From Marinomonas rhizomae (lineage in GTDB: Bacteria; Pseudomonadota; Gammaproteobacteria; Pseudomonadales; Marinomonadaceae): 64,000 nucleotides of DNA. The translations under genes and the position numbers were made by a program. The notes below the pieces were generated by a model. It was not told the DNA's origin and ran no database searches. It was given only the letters and a program-made list of their open reading frames with translations. Within the stretch, counting starts at the first letter, position 1, and each line of letters begins with the position of its first letter. The stretch lies in the NCBI RefSeq assembly GCF_024397855.1, contig NZ_CP073343.1:4216001-4280000 (forward strand), read 5' to 3'. Shown in pieces: positions 16,883 to 25,640 of this stretch.

Positions 16883-18338
16883 CACACCAATTAGTAAACG
16901 CTCGCGCCTCAAGCGCTGGTCCCAGTCGCTGACTGGGCAGATTCTGATTATCATGGCGCTGGGTGTGGCCAGTGCACAGTTCATCAGCTCCTCTATATGG
17001 CTACGTCAACTAGAGTCTGATACCGAAGAAAACGTGCGTGAAGTGTCTAAACATATGGCGTTTCGTATCGCAGCAACTGTTAGCTATTTCACGTCTTTAC
17101 CCACCAACTATCGCCATATTGTCATCGATCAATTACAAGACATGGGTGGCACACGCTTCTTTGTGACACTCAACAAAGAAGAAATCCGCATCAACAACAT
17201 TCCCGACTCGCCGCTCAAAGACATCGTCAAGAACGAGGTTCAGTCGACACTGATCAAGCAGTTAGGCATTCATAACGCCAAAATCTCCTTCTCTAGCCCA
17301 AGCGACTTACACGTTATTAACAACCAAACCCGCCTTGTTGATTTACCAGAGCGCTGGGGACATCACAGCTTATTAGTGAAGCCTCTCACACCACCGATTA
17401 TCGTGATCCAAATTCCAATCAATGACAAAAACTGGCTGTATCTTGCCAGCTTAATGCCCGATCCGTATTTTTTGGATGGCACCACAGCACTCAGTGGCGA
17501 TCGTTTATTCTCCATGGCCATGTCCGTCATTACCGTTTTATTGCTGAGCATTCTGATACTGCGCCGAGTAACTCGTCCATTAGCGACCTTGGCGCGCGCG
17601 GCAGAACGTTTTGGGCAAGGTGATTGGCAACCGATCAAAGAAGTGGGCAGTGTTGAAGTACGCAACACCGCCAAAGCCTTTAACGACATGCAACGCCGTA
17701 TTCAGCGCTATCTCAATGACCGAGAAAGACTCTTTGCCTCCATCTCTCACGATCTTAAAACACCAATTACGCGCTTACGATTACGCGCCGAAATGTTGGA
17801 TGAAGATGATATCCGCGACGCCATGATTCGCGATTTAGAAGACCTAGACATGCTGTTAAAAGGCGCACTGCAGAGCGTAAAAGAAACCGATATTCATGAA
17901 AACCGTGTCGAAGTGAACATTTCTAGAATGCTCAAAGACATGCAATCTACAGCCAATTTACATGGCGTGAAACTCACCGTCGTCGGCGAATTAGAACATC
18001 CATTTATTGGCAAACCCTTTGCTATAAAACGCTGTCTTGGAAACCTTGTCGATAATGCCCTGTATTATGGAAAAACCGCCATTGTGTATATCGAAGACGA
18101 TGAAGACGAAGTCTGTATTCGAGTTTGTGACCAAGGACCGGGGATTCCGATTGATAAAATGGACAAAGTTTTTCAGCCTTATACTCGCCTGACACCCGAT
18201 CATTCCGGCCACCCTGGCGGCATGGGGTTAGGGTTAAGTATCGCACGCAATATTGCCCGAGCTCATGGCGGCGAAGTTACCCTGAGCAACCATATACAGC
18301 AAGGCTTAGAGGCCAAACTCTGGCTACCAAGGCATTAA
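16869..18338 (+). CDS. gtrS: Sensor histidine kinase (GtrS-like)
   Basis: A 489-residue inner-membrane kinase: one membrane helix near residues 22-42, a periplasmic sensor region of about 160 residues, a second helix near 215-235, HAMP, a dimerisation domain with the phospho-histidine in SISHDLKTPITRL (about residue 295), and an ATPase domain with DNALYYG, DQGPGIP and GMGLGLSIA. Pseudomonas GtrS senses 2-ketogluconate and 6-phosphogluconate; whether this protein binds the same ligands cannot be seen. Its gene overlaps the regulator gene and is followed 280 bp later by gtsA. Confidence 0.85.
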   Translation: MMPNNTPISKRSRLKRWSQSLTGQILIIMALGVASAQFISSSIWLRQLESDTEENVREVSKHMAFRIAATVSYFTSLPTNYRHIVIDQLQDMGGTRFFVTLNKEEIRINNIPDSPLKDIVKNEVQSTLIKQLGIHNAKISFSSPSDLHVINNQTRLVDLPERWGHHSLLVKPLTPPIIVIQIPINDKNWLYLASLMPDPYFLDGTTALSGDRLFSMAMSVITVLLLSILILRRVTRPLATLARAAERFGQGDWQPIKEVGSVEVRNTAKAFNDMQRRIQRYLNDRERLFASISHDLKTPITRLRLRAEMLDEDDIRDAMIRDLEDLDMLLKGALQSVKETDIHENRVEVNISRMLKDMQSTANLHGVKLTVVGELEHPFIGKPFAIKRCLGNLVDNALYYGKTAIVYIEDDEDEVCIRVCDQGPGIPIDKMDKVFQPYTRLTPDHSGHPGGMGLGLSIARNIARAHGGEVTLSNHIQQGLEAKLWLPRH

Positions 18339-18618
18339 CTTTCAACAGATAAATAGACATTTTTCATTGCTTGAAAAATGAATAAAATCGTCATTTAAAA
18401 AGCAAAAAAAGGTCACTTGGAAATGTCTTTTGCAAGACTTTGTTACAATAGGTTGCTCTACTTTACCCCCCCTTGTCAGATCCTTTGCTAAATTCTGTAA
18501 CTCGAACACTCGCTTAAGCTGACCTTCAGAAAGCGAAGTCGACATAAAAAATAACGCGACATCAAAGTCTATAAAATGTCTTTGGTTGGATGATATAACA
18601 ATAACAAAGGTTCCTATC

Positions 18619-19866
18619 ATGAAAAAAATTGCTTTCGGTTTAACCACAGTTGCACTTTCTCTAGCCGCGGCTACTGCTCAAGCTGGTGAAGTAGAAGTTC
18701 TACATTGGTGGACATCAGGTGGCGAAGCCGCTGCGATCAATGTACTTAAAGAAGAAATGGTAGACGCTGGCCACACCTGGAAAGACTTCGCAGTCGCTGG
18801 TGGCGGTGGTGAATCTGCTATGACCGTTCTAAAATCTCGTGCTATTTCTGGCAACCCACCTTCTGCCGCTCAAATCAAAGGCCCAACCATCCAAGAATGG
18901 GGTGACCTTGGTTTCCTAACCAATCTTGATGATGTTGCTGAGGCTAACGATTGGGACGTGATTCTTCCTCAAGTGGTTAGCAATACGATGAAGTACGACG
19001 GTCACTACGTAGCTGCGCCTGTAAACGTTCACCGCGTAAACTGGATGTGGGCTAATCCTGAAGTATTCCGTAAATCTGGCGCGTCTATCCCAACGACTTG
19101 GGAACAGTTCATCGTTGAAGCGAAAAAAATCAAAGCAGCAGGTTTCACTCCTCTCGCTCACGGTGGCCAAAACTGGCAAGACGCGACTTTGTTCGAAGCC
19201 ATCGCGTTGGCTAAAGGCACACGATTCTACAACAGCGCGTTCATCGGCTTGTCTGACAAAACACTACGCAGCCAAGACATGATCGACGTATTTGATACCT
19301 TCAAGCAAATGCGTGAATTCGTAGATCCAGGTTTCTCTGGTCGTGACTGGAACATCGCAACGTCTATGGTTATCAATGGTGATGCAGCAATGCAAATCAT
19401 GGGGGACTGGGCGAAAGGCGAGTTCACAGCAGCGGGCAAAAAAGCCGGTATCGATTACGTTTGTTACCCAGCGCCAGGCACAAGCGGCTCTTTCACTTTC
19501 AATATCGACTCTCTAGCCATGTTTAAAGTGGATGGCAAAGAAAAACAAACCGCTCAAAAAGACCTTGCTCGTTTGATTCTTGAACCTAAATTCCAAGAAA
19601 CATTCAACTTGAACAAAGGTTCTATTCCAGTTCGTTTGAATATGCCTCGCGAGAAATTTGATACGTGTGCACATTCTTCAATGGATGCGTTCCTAGCAAG
19701 TTCTACTACTGGCAACCTAGTACCAAGTATGGCTCACGGCATGGCTGTGAACTCTATGGTTCAAGGCGCTATCTTTGACGTCGTGACTAACTTCTTCAAT
19801 GACGAATCTATGACGTCTAAAGAAGCGGTTGATAAACTGGCTCGCGCAGTTAAAGCAAGTATGTAA
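18619..19866 (+). CDS. gtsA: Glucose/mannose ABC transporter substrate-binding protein (GtsA-like)
   Basis: A 415-residue periplasmic binding protein (SBP family 1) with a signal peptide cleaved near AQA-GEV (about residue 21). Mature start EVEVLHWWTSGGEAAA and the segments AAQIKGP and GDWAKGEF are characteristic of the GtsA glucose-binding group. It delivers glucose, and perhaps mannose, to GtsB/GtsC. The ATG at 18619 has AAAGG eight bases upstream; a longer in-frame start at 18586 would spoil the signal peptide. It follows a GtrS/GltR-like pair that probably controls it. Confidence 0.9.
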   Translation: MKKIAFGLTTVALSLAAATAQAGEVEVLHWWTSGGEAAAINVLKEEMVDAGHTWKDFAVAGGGGESAMTVLKSRAISGNPPSAAQIKGPTIQEWGDLGFLTNLDDVAEANDWDVILPQVVSNTMKYDGHYVAAPVNVHRVNWMWANPEVFRKSGASIPTTWEQFIVEAKKIKAAGFTPLAHGGQNWQDATLFEAIALAKGTRFYNSAFIGLSDKTLRSQDMIDVFDTFKQMREFVDPGFSGRDWNIATSMVINGDAAMQIMGDWAKGEFTAAGKKAGIDYVCYPAPGTSGSFTFNIDSLAMFKVDGKEKQTAQKDLARLILEPKFQETFNLNKGSIPVRLNMPREKFDTCAHSSMDAFLASSTTGNLVPSMAHGMAVNSMVQGAIFDVVTNFFNDESMTSKEAVDKLARAVKASM

Positions 19867-19905
19867 GATATAAATCTGCAGAACCCTAATCTGCAGTAAA
19901 CATAC

Positions 19906-19929
19906 GAGGCTGGCCATAGGGCCAGCCTC
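19906..19929 (+). terminator. Hairpin between gtsA and gtsB
   Basis: GAGGCTGGCC (19906-19915) pairs perfectly with GGCCAGCCTC (19920-19929) across a 4-base loop, 40 bp after the gtsA stop. With no T-run it is more likely an mRNA-stabilising or attenuating hairpin that keeps binding protein in excess, as in the agl operon. Confidence 0.65.
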
Positions 19930-20046
19930 CTCTTAAGATTTCCCAGAGAATGTTACGAAACACCGCGAGCGAAGATAGATCTGGTTTTAACCACATCATC
20001 AAACCCGTCGTTTTGTCAGTCTCTCTTCTAAAGTGAAGCATCAATT

Positions 20047-20976
20047 ATGAACACTAAAGCCGCCAATTCTGGGTCAGGACAGACTCAGTCAGGACGTCCT
20101 GCGCGCCTAAGCTTGGCCGATTGGATGCCTAAAATCGTTATGGCCCCAACGGTACTGGTTACCTTGGTGTGCATCTACGGCTATATGATATGGACTGCCG
20201 TACTCTCTTTTACTGGTTCTCGTATGTTGCCGTCGTACAATTTTGTCGGCTTCGATCAATACGAGCGCCTATTCAACAACGACCGCTGGATGGTAGCCCT
20301 ATCCAACCTTGGGATCTTCGGTGGTTTGTTTATTGCTATCTGTTTGTTCCTTGGCGTGACACTTGCCATTTTCTTGGATCAAAAGATTCGCGCTGAAGGC
20401 GCGATCCGCACTATCTATCTTTATCCAATGGCGATTTCTTTCATCGTAACCGGTACCGCTTGGAAATGGTTGCTTAACCCAACCAACGGCCTAGAAAAAA
20501 TGATGATCGACTTCGGTTTTGAAAACTTCAAATTCGACTGGTTGATTAATCCAGACATGGTTATTTACTGTTTGGTTATCGCGGCCGTTTGGCAAGCTTC
20601 TGGCTTCGTCATGGCATTGTTCCTAGCTGGCCTTCGTGGCGTAGATGGCGATCTTATTAAAGCCGCACACCTTGATGGTGCCAGCACATTTACGACTTAC
20701 CGTCGTATTATTTTGCCATCACTTAAGCCTGTCTTCTTCAGCGCCTTGGTCGTTCTGTCGCACATTGCCATTAAGAGTTTCGACTTGGTGGCGGCTTTGA
20801 CCAATGGTGGCCCAGGCTACGCGTCTGATTTGCCTGCTAACTTCATGTACACCTACACCTTTACTCGTAGCCAAATCGGCTTAGGTTCGGCGTCTGCTAT
20901 GGTGATGCTAGGTTGTGTATTGGCGATTTTGGTTCCTTATTTGTATTCTGAGTTGCGAGGTAAACGCCATGAGTAA
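20047..20976 (+). CDS. gtsB: Glucose ABC transporter permease (GtsB-like)
   Basis: A 309-residue MalF/UgpA-type inner-membrane permease with six predicted helices. The EAA loop reads DLIKAAHLDGASTFTTYRRI. It forms the channel together with GtsC. It follows gtsA by 180 bp and its last codons overlap the start of gtsC by eight bases, so the two permeases are translationally coupled. Confidence 0.9.
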   Translation: MNTKAANSGSGQTQSGRPARLSLADWMPKIVMAPTVLVTLVCIYGYMIWTAVLSFTGSRMLPSYNFVGFDQYERLFNNDRWMVALSNLGIFGGLFIAICLFLGVTLAIFLDQKIRAEGAIRTIYLYPMAISFIVTGTAWKWLLNPTNGLEKMMIDFGFENFKFDWLINPDMVIYCLVIAAVWQASGFVMALFLAGLRGVDGDLIKAAHLDGASTFTTYRRIILPSLKPVFFSALVVLSHIAIKSFDLVAALTNGGPGYASDLPANFMYTYTFTRSQIGLGSASAMVMLGCVLAILVPYLYSELRGKRHE

Positions 20977-21853
20977 TAAAGCCGTTGGCCGTAAAACGTC
21001 TGGCCTAGACAAAGCACTACGCGTTGCCCTGTACACGGTATTACTCGTCGTAGCTGCGTTCTATCTGATGCCGTTTATCGTCATGTTACTAACCTCTCTA
21101 AAAGACGTTGAAGAAATTCGTACAGGAACACTGTTGTCTTTGCCTGCTACCTTGAATTTCGAGTCTTGGTCAAAAGCCTGGTCAAGTGCTTGTACTGGCG
21201 GTAGCTGTGGCGGTATCTCGCCTTACTTCATGAACTCGTTTCAAATCGTCTTACCTGCGGTAGCCATTTCGACTTTATTGGGTGCTATCAATGGTTATGT
21301 TATTTCCCTATGGAAATTCCGTGGCAGCGATTTTTTCTTTGCCGCCATGTTGGTTGGTTGCTTCATTCCGTTCCAAGTTATCTTATTGCCAATGGCACAA
21401 ACGCTAGGCTGGTTAGGCATTGCCAATACCACCTCAGGTTTGGTCTTCGTGCACGTGGTTTACGGTGTGGCCTTTACGACTCTGTTCTTCCGTAACTTCT
21501 ATCAGTCGATTCCAGGTGAATTGGTGAAAGCAGCTCGCCTTGATGGCGCTGGCTTCTTTACGATTTTCTACCGCATCATTTTGCCGGTTTCTACACCGAT
21601 TATCGTCGTAACGGTAATTTGGCAGTTTACGCAGATTTGGAATGACTTCTTATTTGGTGTGGCCTTCTCTGGTTTTGATACTCAGCCAGTCACGGTTGCT
21701 TTGAACAACTTGGTAAACACCAGCTTCGGCGGTAAAGAATACAACGTCGATATGGCCGCGGCCATTATCGCGGCCCTGCCAACACTGGCCGTTTACGTAT
21801 TTGCAGGAAAGTACTTCGTCCGTGGTTTAACAGCTGGCGCTGTGAAGGGCTAA
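20969..21853 (+). CDS. gtsC: Glucose ABC transporter permease (GtsC-like)
   Basis: A 294-residue MalG-type inner-membrane permease. A periplasmic loop contains a cysteine pair (SACTGGSCGG), typical of this glucose-transporter group, and the EAA loop reads ELVKAARLDGAGFFTIFYRI. The ATG at 20969, behind GAGG, overlaps the gtsB stop; the longer in-frame start at 20915 would add a residue stretch not seen in the family. It partners GtsB and the ATPase GtsD. Confidence 0.9.
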   Translation: MSNKAVGRKTSGLDKALRVALYTVLLVVAAFYLMPFIVMLLTSLKDVEEIRTGTLLSLPATLNFESWSKAWSSACTGGSCGGISPYFMNSFQIVLPAVAISTLLGAINGYVISLWKFRGSDFFFAAMLVGCFIPFQVILLPMAQTLGWLGIANTTSGLVFVHVVYGVAFTTLFFRNFYQSIPGELVKAARLDGAGFFTIFYRIILPVSTPIIVVTVIWQFTQIWNDFLFGVAFSGFDTQPVTVALNNLVNTSFGGKEYNVDMAAAIIAALPTLAVYVFAGKYFVRGLTAGAVKG

Positions 21854-21895
21854 ATAAAGGCCCTAAGCAAACTAGCGAACAATAAAGACAAAATG

Positions 21896-21928
21896 CACTC
21901 GTGCCTTTTACCTAACGCAGCACGAGTG
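21896..21928 (+). other. Inverted repeat between gtsC and gtsD
   Basis: CACTCGTGC (21896-21904) pairs with GCACGAGTG (21920-21928), 43 bp after gtsC. It may mark an mRNA processing or attenuation point before the ATPase gene. Confidence 0.45.
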
Positions 21929-21952
21929 ATCTGAAAAATTCGGAGTAATAAC

Positions 21953-23062
21953 ATGGCAAACCTAGTCATTGATAATGTTAAAAAACGCTACGGCGAGACT
22001 GAAATCTTAAAAGGCATCAATATTTCCATCAAAGCGGGTGAATTCCTGATTTTGGTTGGGCCATCTGGTTGTGGTAAATCCACTCTAATGAACTCGATTG
22101 CCGGCCTAGAAGATGTATCTGAAGGTCGTATCCTAATCGCCGACAAAGACGTGACTTACACCAGCCCAAAAGATCGTGATATCGCGATGGTGTTCCAGTC
22201 TTACGCCTTGTATCCAAATATGACCGTAGAGCAAAACATCTCTTTCGGTTTGGAAATGCGCAAAGTACCAAAAGAAGAACGTGACGTAGAAGTTCAACGC
22301 GTTGCTGAATTATTGCAAATTAGTCACCTGCTTGACCGCAAACCAGCGCAATTGTCTGGTGGTCAGCGTCAACGTGTTGCCATGGGACGCGCCTTAGCAC
22401 GTCGTCCTCAGCTTTACTTGTTTGATGAGCCATTGTCTAACCTAGATGCTAAATTGCGTGTAGAGATGCGTACAGAGATCAAGAAGCTACATAAAAAACT
22501 GGGCACAACCATCGTTTATGTAACACACGATCAGATCGAAGCCATGACATTGGCCGATCGCATCGCTGTAATGAAAGACGGTGAAGTGCAACAACTTGGC
22601 ACGCCACAAGAAATCTACGATAACCCAGCGAACTTGTTCGTTGCGGGCTTTATGGGTTCTCCAGCAATGAACTTCATTCCTGCGAATGTCGTTGAACAGG
22701 ATGGCACGCCAATGTTGGAATTGGCCACCAGCACCACCGTTGCCTTGCCATTCCCGAAACCTGAAGCGCTAAAAGACTATGTAGGTAAAACCATCCTACT
22801 TGGCTTACGCCCTGAAATGATCACCGAGCCGCAGCCACACAAAGAAGGCCAACCTTTTGTAACAACCACAGACATAGAAGTGGAAGTAACTGAACCTATG
22901 GGTGCCGATACGATGATTTTGACGCGCGTTAACGATGCGGAAATCAACTGTCGTTCTAACCCAATGTACCCAGCTGACGCAGGTTCCATCATCAAAATGA
23001 TGTTTGATACCTCTAAAGCCGTTGCCTTTGATAAAGAAACAGGTCGACGCCTAGATCTTTAA
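21953..23062 (+). CDS. gtsD: Glucose ABC transporter ATPase (GtsD/MalK-like)
   Basis: A 369-residue MalK/UgpC-type ATPase. Walker A is GPSGCGKST (about 36-44), the signature LSGGQRQR, Walker B LYLFDEP and the switch YVTHD; the C-terminal TOBE region includes LGLRPEM. It energises GtsBC. It is the last gene of the operon, preceded by a good GGAG site and followed by a strong terminator. Pseudomonas carries the porin gene oprB next to this operon; no porin gene is present here. Confidence 0.9.
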   Translation: MANLVIDNVKKRYGETEILKGINISIKAGEFLILVGPSGCGKSTLMNSIAGLEDVSEGRILIADKDVTYTSPKDRDIAMVFQSYALYPNMTVEQNISFGLEMRKVPKEERDVEVQRVAELLQISHLLDRKPAQLSGGQRQRVAMGRALARRPQLYLFDEPLSNLDAKLRVEMRTEIKKLHKKLGTTIVYVTHDQIEAMTLADRIAVMKDGEVQQLGTPQEIYDNPANLFVAGFMGSPAMNFIPANVVEQDGTPMLELATSTTVALPFPKPEALKDYVGKTILLGLRPEMITEPQPHKEGQPFVTTTDIEVEVTEPMGADTMILTRVNDAEINCRSNPMYPADAGSIIKMMFDTSKAVAFDKETGRRLDL

Positions 23063-23099
23063 TTGTTCGTACTGCTAGCGGTTCAATACGTTTAAGCAA

Positions 23100-23139
23100 G
23101 CCTGCCACAGAATGGTTTTCACTGTGGCAGGCTTTTTTT
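23100..23139 (+). terminator. Terminator of the gts operon
   Basis: GCCTGCCACAG (23100-23110) pairs with CTGTGGCAGGC (23122-23132), followed by seven T. Confidence 0.95.
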
Positions 23140-23313
23140 GTCTAAAATGCCAAGTAATTGCACAAATGGTCAAAATTACTGCACAGTCTCTCGAACTTGT
23201 CATAAATATGAGATACATTTTAAGAACTGTAATCAAACAAGCGACTCTAAAGTGGCCTTTGGTTATCTCGAATTGAAGCACTGTCGACTAATATCATGTA
23301 AAGGAATCAAACC

Positions 23314-24921
23314 ATGAATTTTACTAAGCGTTTTATCACGCAGCTGGCCATTACTGGTGTCGCGTTATCTGTGACTGCATGTTCTATGATGGGACCGCAA
23401 AAGCCAGATTGGCAAGAAGACAAAGAATATCGAGTCACCATCTTGCACACCAATGACCACCATGGTCGTTTCTGGCAAAACGGCAATGGCGAATACGGCA
23501 TGGCCGCTCGTAAAACCTTGATCGACAATATTCGTGAAGAAGTGGCATTAGACGATGGCAATTCCCTTTTACTATCGGGTGGTGACATTAATACAGGCGT
23601 TCCAGAGTCTGATCTACAAGACGCAGAGCCAGATTTCCGTGGCATGAAGATGCTGAAATACGATGCGATGGCATTGGGTAACCACGAATTCGACAACCCG
23701 CTTTCTGTACTGAAGAAACAACAAGAATGGGCTGGTTTTCCTTTCCTTTCTGCGAATATTTTAGACGCGAAAACTGGCAAGCCTTTGTTTGACGCTTACA
23801 AAATCTTCCAAGTAGATGACCTCAAAATCGCGGTTGTGGGCTTCACCACTGACGACACAGCTAAACTGGGTAACCCTGAATTTTTAGGCGGCATCAAAAT
23901 TGAATCGCCTATCACGGTTGCAAAAAAGCTCATTCCTGAGCTACGTAAAAAAGCCGATTTAGTGGTTGCGGTGACTCACATGGGTCACTACCAAGACGGT
24001 AACTACGGTGGCAATGCACCTGGCGATGTAACGCTAGCCCGCACCGTTCCTGGCATCGATGTCATTGTAGGTGGCCACTCACAGAACCCTCTTTTCCAAC
24101 CTGATGAGCAAAACGGCACACTTATTCTTCAAGCACACGAATGGGGTAAATACGTTGGACGCTTAGACTTTGTCTACAAAAATGGCGCGATCGTTTGGTC
24201 TGAATACAAACTCATTCCAGTTAACTTGAAGAAAAAAGTCAAAACCGCCGATGGCAAATCTGAGCGCGTCTTCATCGAAGAAGAAATTGCACAAGATCCA
24301 ACCATGCTTGAAATGCTAACGCCTTTCCAAGAAAAAGGTCAGAAAGAGCTTAATATTGAAATTGGTTTCTCAGAAGCAGATTTTGTTGGCGAGCGCAGCG
24401 TAGTGCGTAACCAAGAGACAAACTTGGGCAACTTAATAGCTTTAGCAATGAAGCAAAAAGTCAGCGCAGATATCGGCATCATGAACTCCGGTGGTATCCG
24501 TGACAACTTAGAAAAAGGCGTTGTGACTTACAAGAGCGTGTTGAAAGTTCAACCTTTCGGTAACATGGTGTCTTATGTAGATTTCAATGCAGACGAGCTA
24601 ACGGATTACCTTTCTACAGTGGCAGCAAAACAAGCAGGCACAGGCGCATTTGCTCAATTCAGTGGCGTCTCTTTAACACTAAAAGATGGCAAAGCAACTA
24701 ACATCATGGTGAATGGTAAAGCATTAGAAGCTGGCAAAACGTACCGCGTCGCGATGAATAACTACTCAGCATCAGGCGGTGATGGCTACCCTAAAATCGT
24801 TGATCATCCAAACTACGTTAACTCAGGTTATGTAGATGCTGACGTTCTAGTGGAATACATTCGTAATAACTACCCACTTAAAGGCGCTAAATTTGCCCCA
24901 ACAGGTGCTGTGAAGCGTTAA
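23314..24921 (+). CDS. nutA: 5'-nucleotidase lipoprotein (NutA/UshA-like)
   Basis: A 535-residue exported calcineurin-like phosphoesterase with a lipoprotein signal: the lipobox ends in cysteine 23 (SVTAC). Metal-site motifs are HTNDHHGR, GGDINTG, GNHEFD and GGHSQ, followed by the C-terminal 5'-nucleotidase domain with SGGDGYP near the end. It resembles Vibrio NutA, an outer-membrane-anchored enzyme that dephosphorylates extracellular nucleotides so that nucleosides and phosphate can be taken up. It stands alone, with a ribosome site AAAGGA, and ends at a bidirectional terminator. Confidence 0.9.
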   Translation: MNFTKRFITQLAITGVALSVTACSMMGPQKPDWQEDKEYRVTILHTNDHHGRFWQNGNGEYGMAARKTLIDNIREEVALDDGNSLLLSGGDINTGVPESDLQDAEPDFRGMKMLKYDAMALGNHEFDNPLSVLKKQQEWAGFPFLSANILDAKTGKPLFDAYKIFQVDDLKIAVVGFTTDDTAKLGNPEFLGGIKIESPITVAKKLIPELRKKADLVVAVTHMGHYQDGNYGGNAPGDVTLARTVPGIDVIVGGHSQNPLFQPDEQNGTLILQAHEWGKYVGRLDFVYKNGAIVWSEYKLIPVNLKKKVKTADGKSERVFIEEEIAQDPTMLEMLTPFQEKGQKELNIEIGFSEADFVGERSVVRNQETNLGNLIALAMKQKVSADIGIMNSGGIRDNLEKGVVTYKSVLKVQPFGNMVSYVDFNADELTDYLSTVAAKQAGTGAFAQFSGVSLTLKDGKATNIMVNGKALEAGKTYRVAMNNYSASGGDGYPKIVDHPNYVNSGYVDADVLVEYIRNNYPLKGAKFAPTGAVKR

Positions 24922-24942
24922 TCGAAAGATAAGCCTAACCAC

Positions 24943-24980
24943 AAGAACGCCCCAATAGACACATCTATTGGGGCGTTCTT
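24943..24980. terminator. Bidirectional terminator between convergent genes
   Basis: A perfect 17-bp stem, AAGAACGCCCCAATAGA (24943-24959) with its complement at 24964-24980, lies between nutA and the minus-strand gene ending at 25017. T-rich sequence at the end of the right arm supports termination on the plus strand. Confidence 0.85.
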
Positions 24981-25016
24981 ATTAGTCACCTTCAGAGAAA
25001 CTGCTCAGCAAAAGAG

Positions 25017-25535
25017 CTACTCTTTTTTATAGGACAAGGACCATGTCAAAGGTGTCGGTAGTTTTTCGGATTCTAGCTTAACCGTAAACAGCAACTCATC
25101 ATCACTTACTTGTTTCCACGTATTGGTGCGTTTGCCTCGCTCAGATTCAAGCACCACCACCACAGCATCATTCGTTTGCTGGTAAGTGCCAGATATCTCG
25201 ATGCCCTCTTCATCTTTCTTGATCACTTCGCCATTAGCACTAAGCGGTATGTTATCGGCTTCTTCACTGTCACACTGCCATTGGAACTGTTTAGCTTGCC
25301 AACCCAAAGTCCATTGCTGACAAATCTGTGTTTGTTTTTTTAATACCGGTCGCGCCAAAGCACGAATAAAGAAATTCATCTCTTGCGCCACGTTTTCAAC
25401 CGCTTCGTCCAGCTTGGCTTGCGTGCTATCAGCGTTTTGCAACATCCACTTACCAGCCAGAACATCGCCTGATGCATAGGCACCTGAGCTAAGCGCCATT
25501 GTGGCCACAATTCCAATACCAATCAGTTTCTTCAC
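25017..25535 (-). CDS. Hypothetical exported protein
   Basis: A 172-residue protein that I do not recognise. It has a clear Sec signal peptide ending near AYA-SGD (about residue 21), so it is probably periplasmic. The mature part is rich in Q, W and E with a predicted mix of one helix and several strands; two cysteines (in TQICQQW and FQWQCDSEE) could form a disulfide. It lies downstream of the GGDEF-EAL gene on the same strand, with a 105-bp gap and its own ribosome site AAGGAGAAG. Confidence 0.7.
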   Translation of the reverse strand: MKKLIGIGIVATMALSSGAYASGDVLAGKWMLQNADSTQAKLDEAVENVAQEMNFFIRALARPVLKKQTQICQQWTLGWQAKQFQWQCDSEEADNIPLSANGEVIKKDEEGIEISGTYQQTNDAVVVVLESERGKRTNTWKQVSDDELLFTVKLESEKLPTPLTWSLSYKKE

Positions 25536-25640
25536 CTTGCTTCTCCTTATTTTTATTGTGAATAGATAATCGCAGAGTCAAAGAAGCTTGTAAGGCGCAA
25601 AAACGCGCACAATGACTGACATTTAACGCCATTCTTGCTA

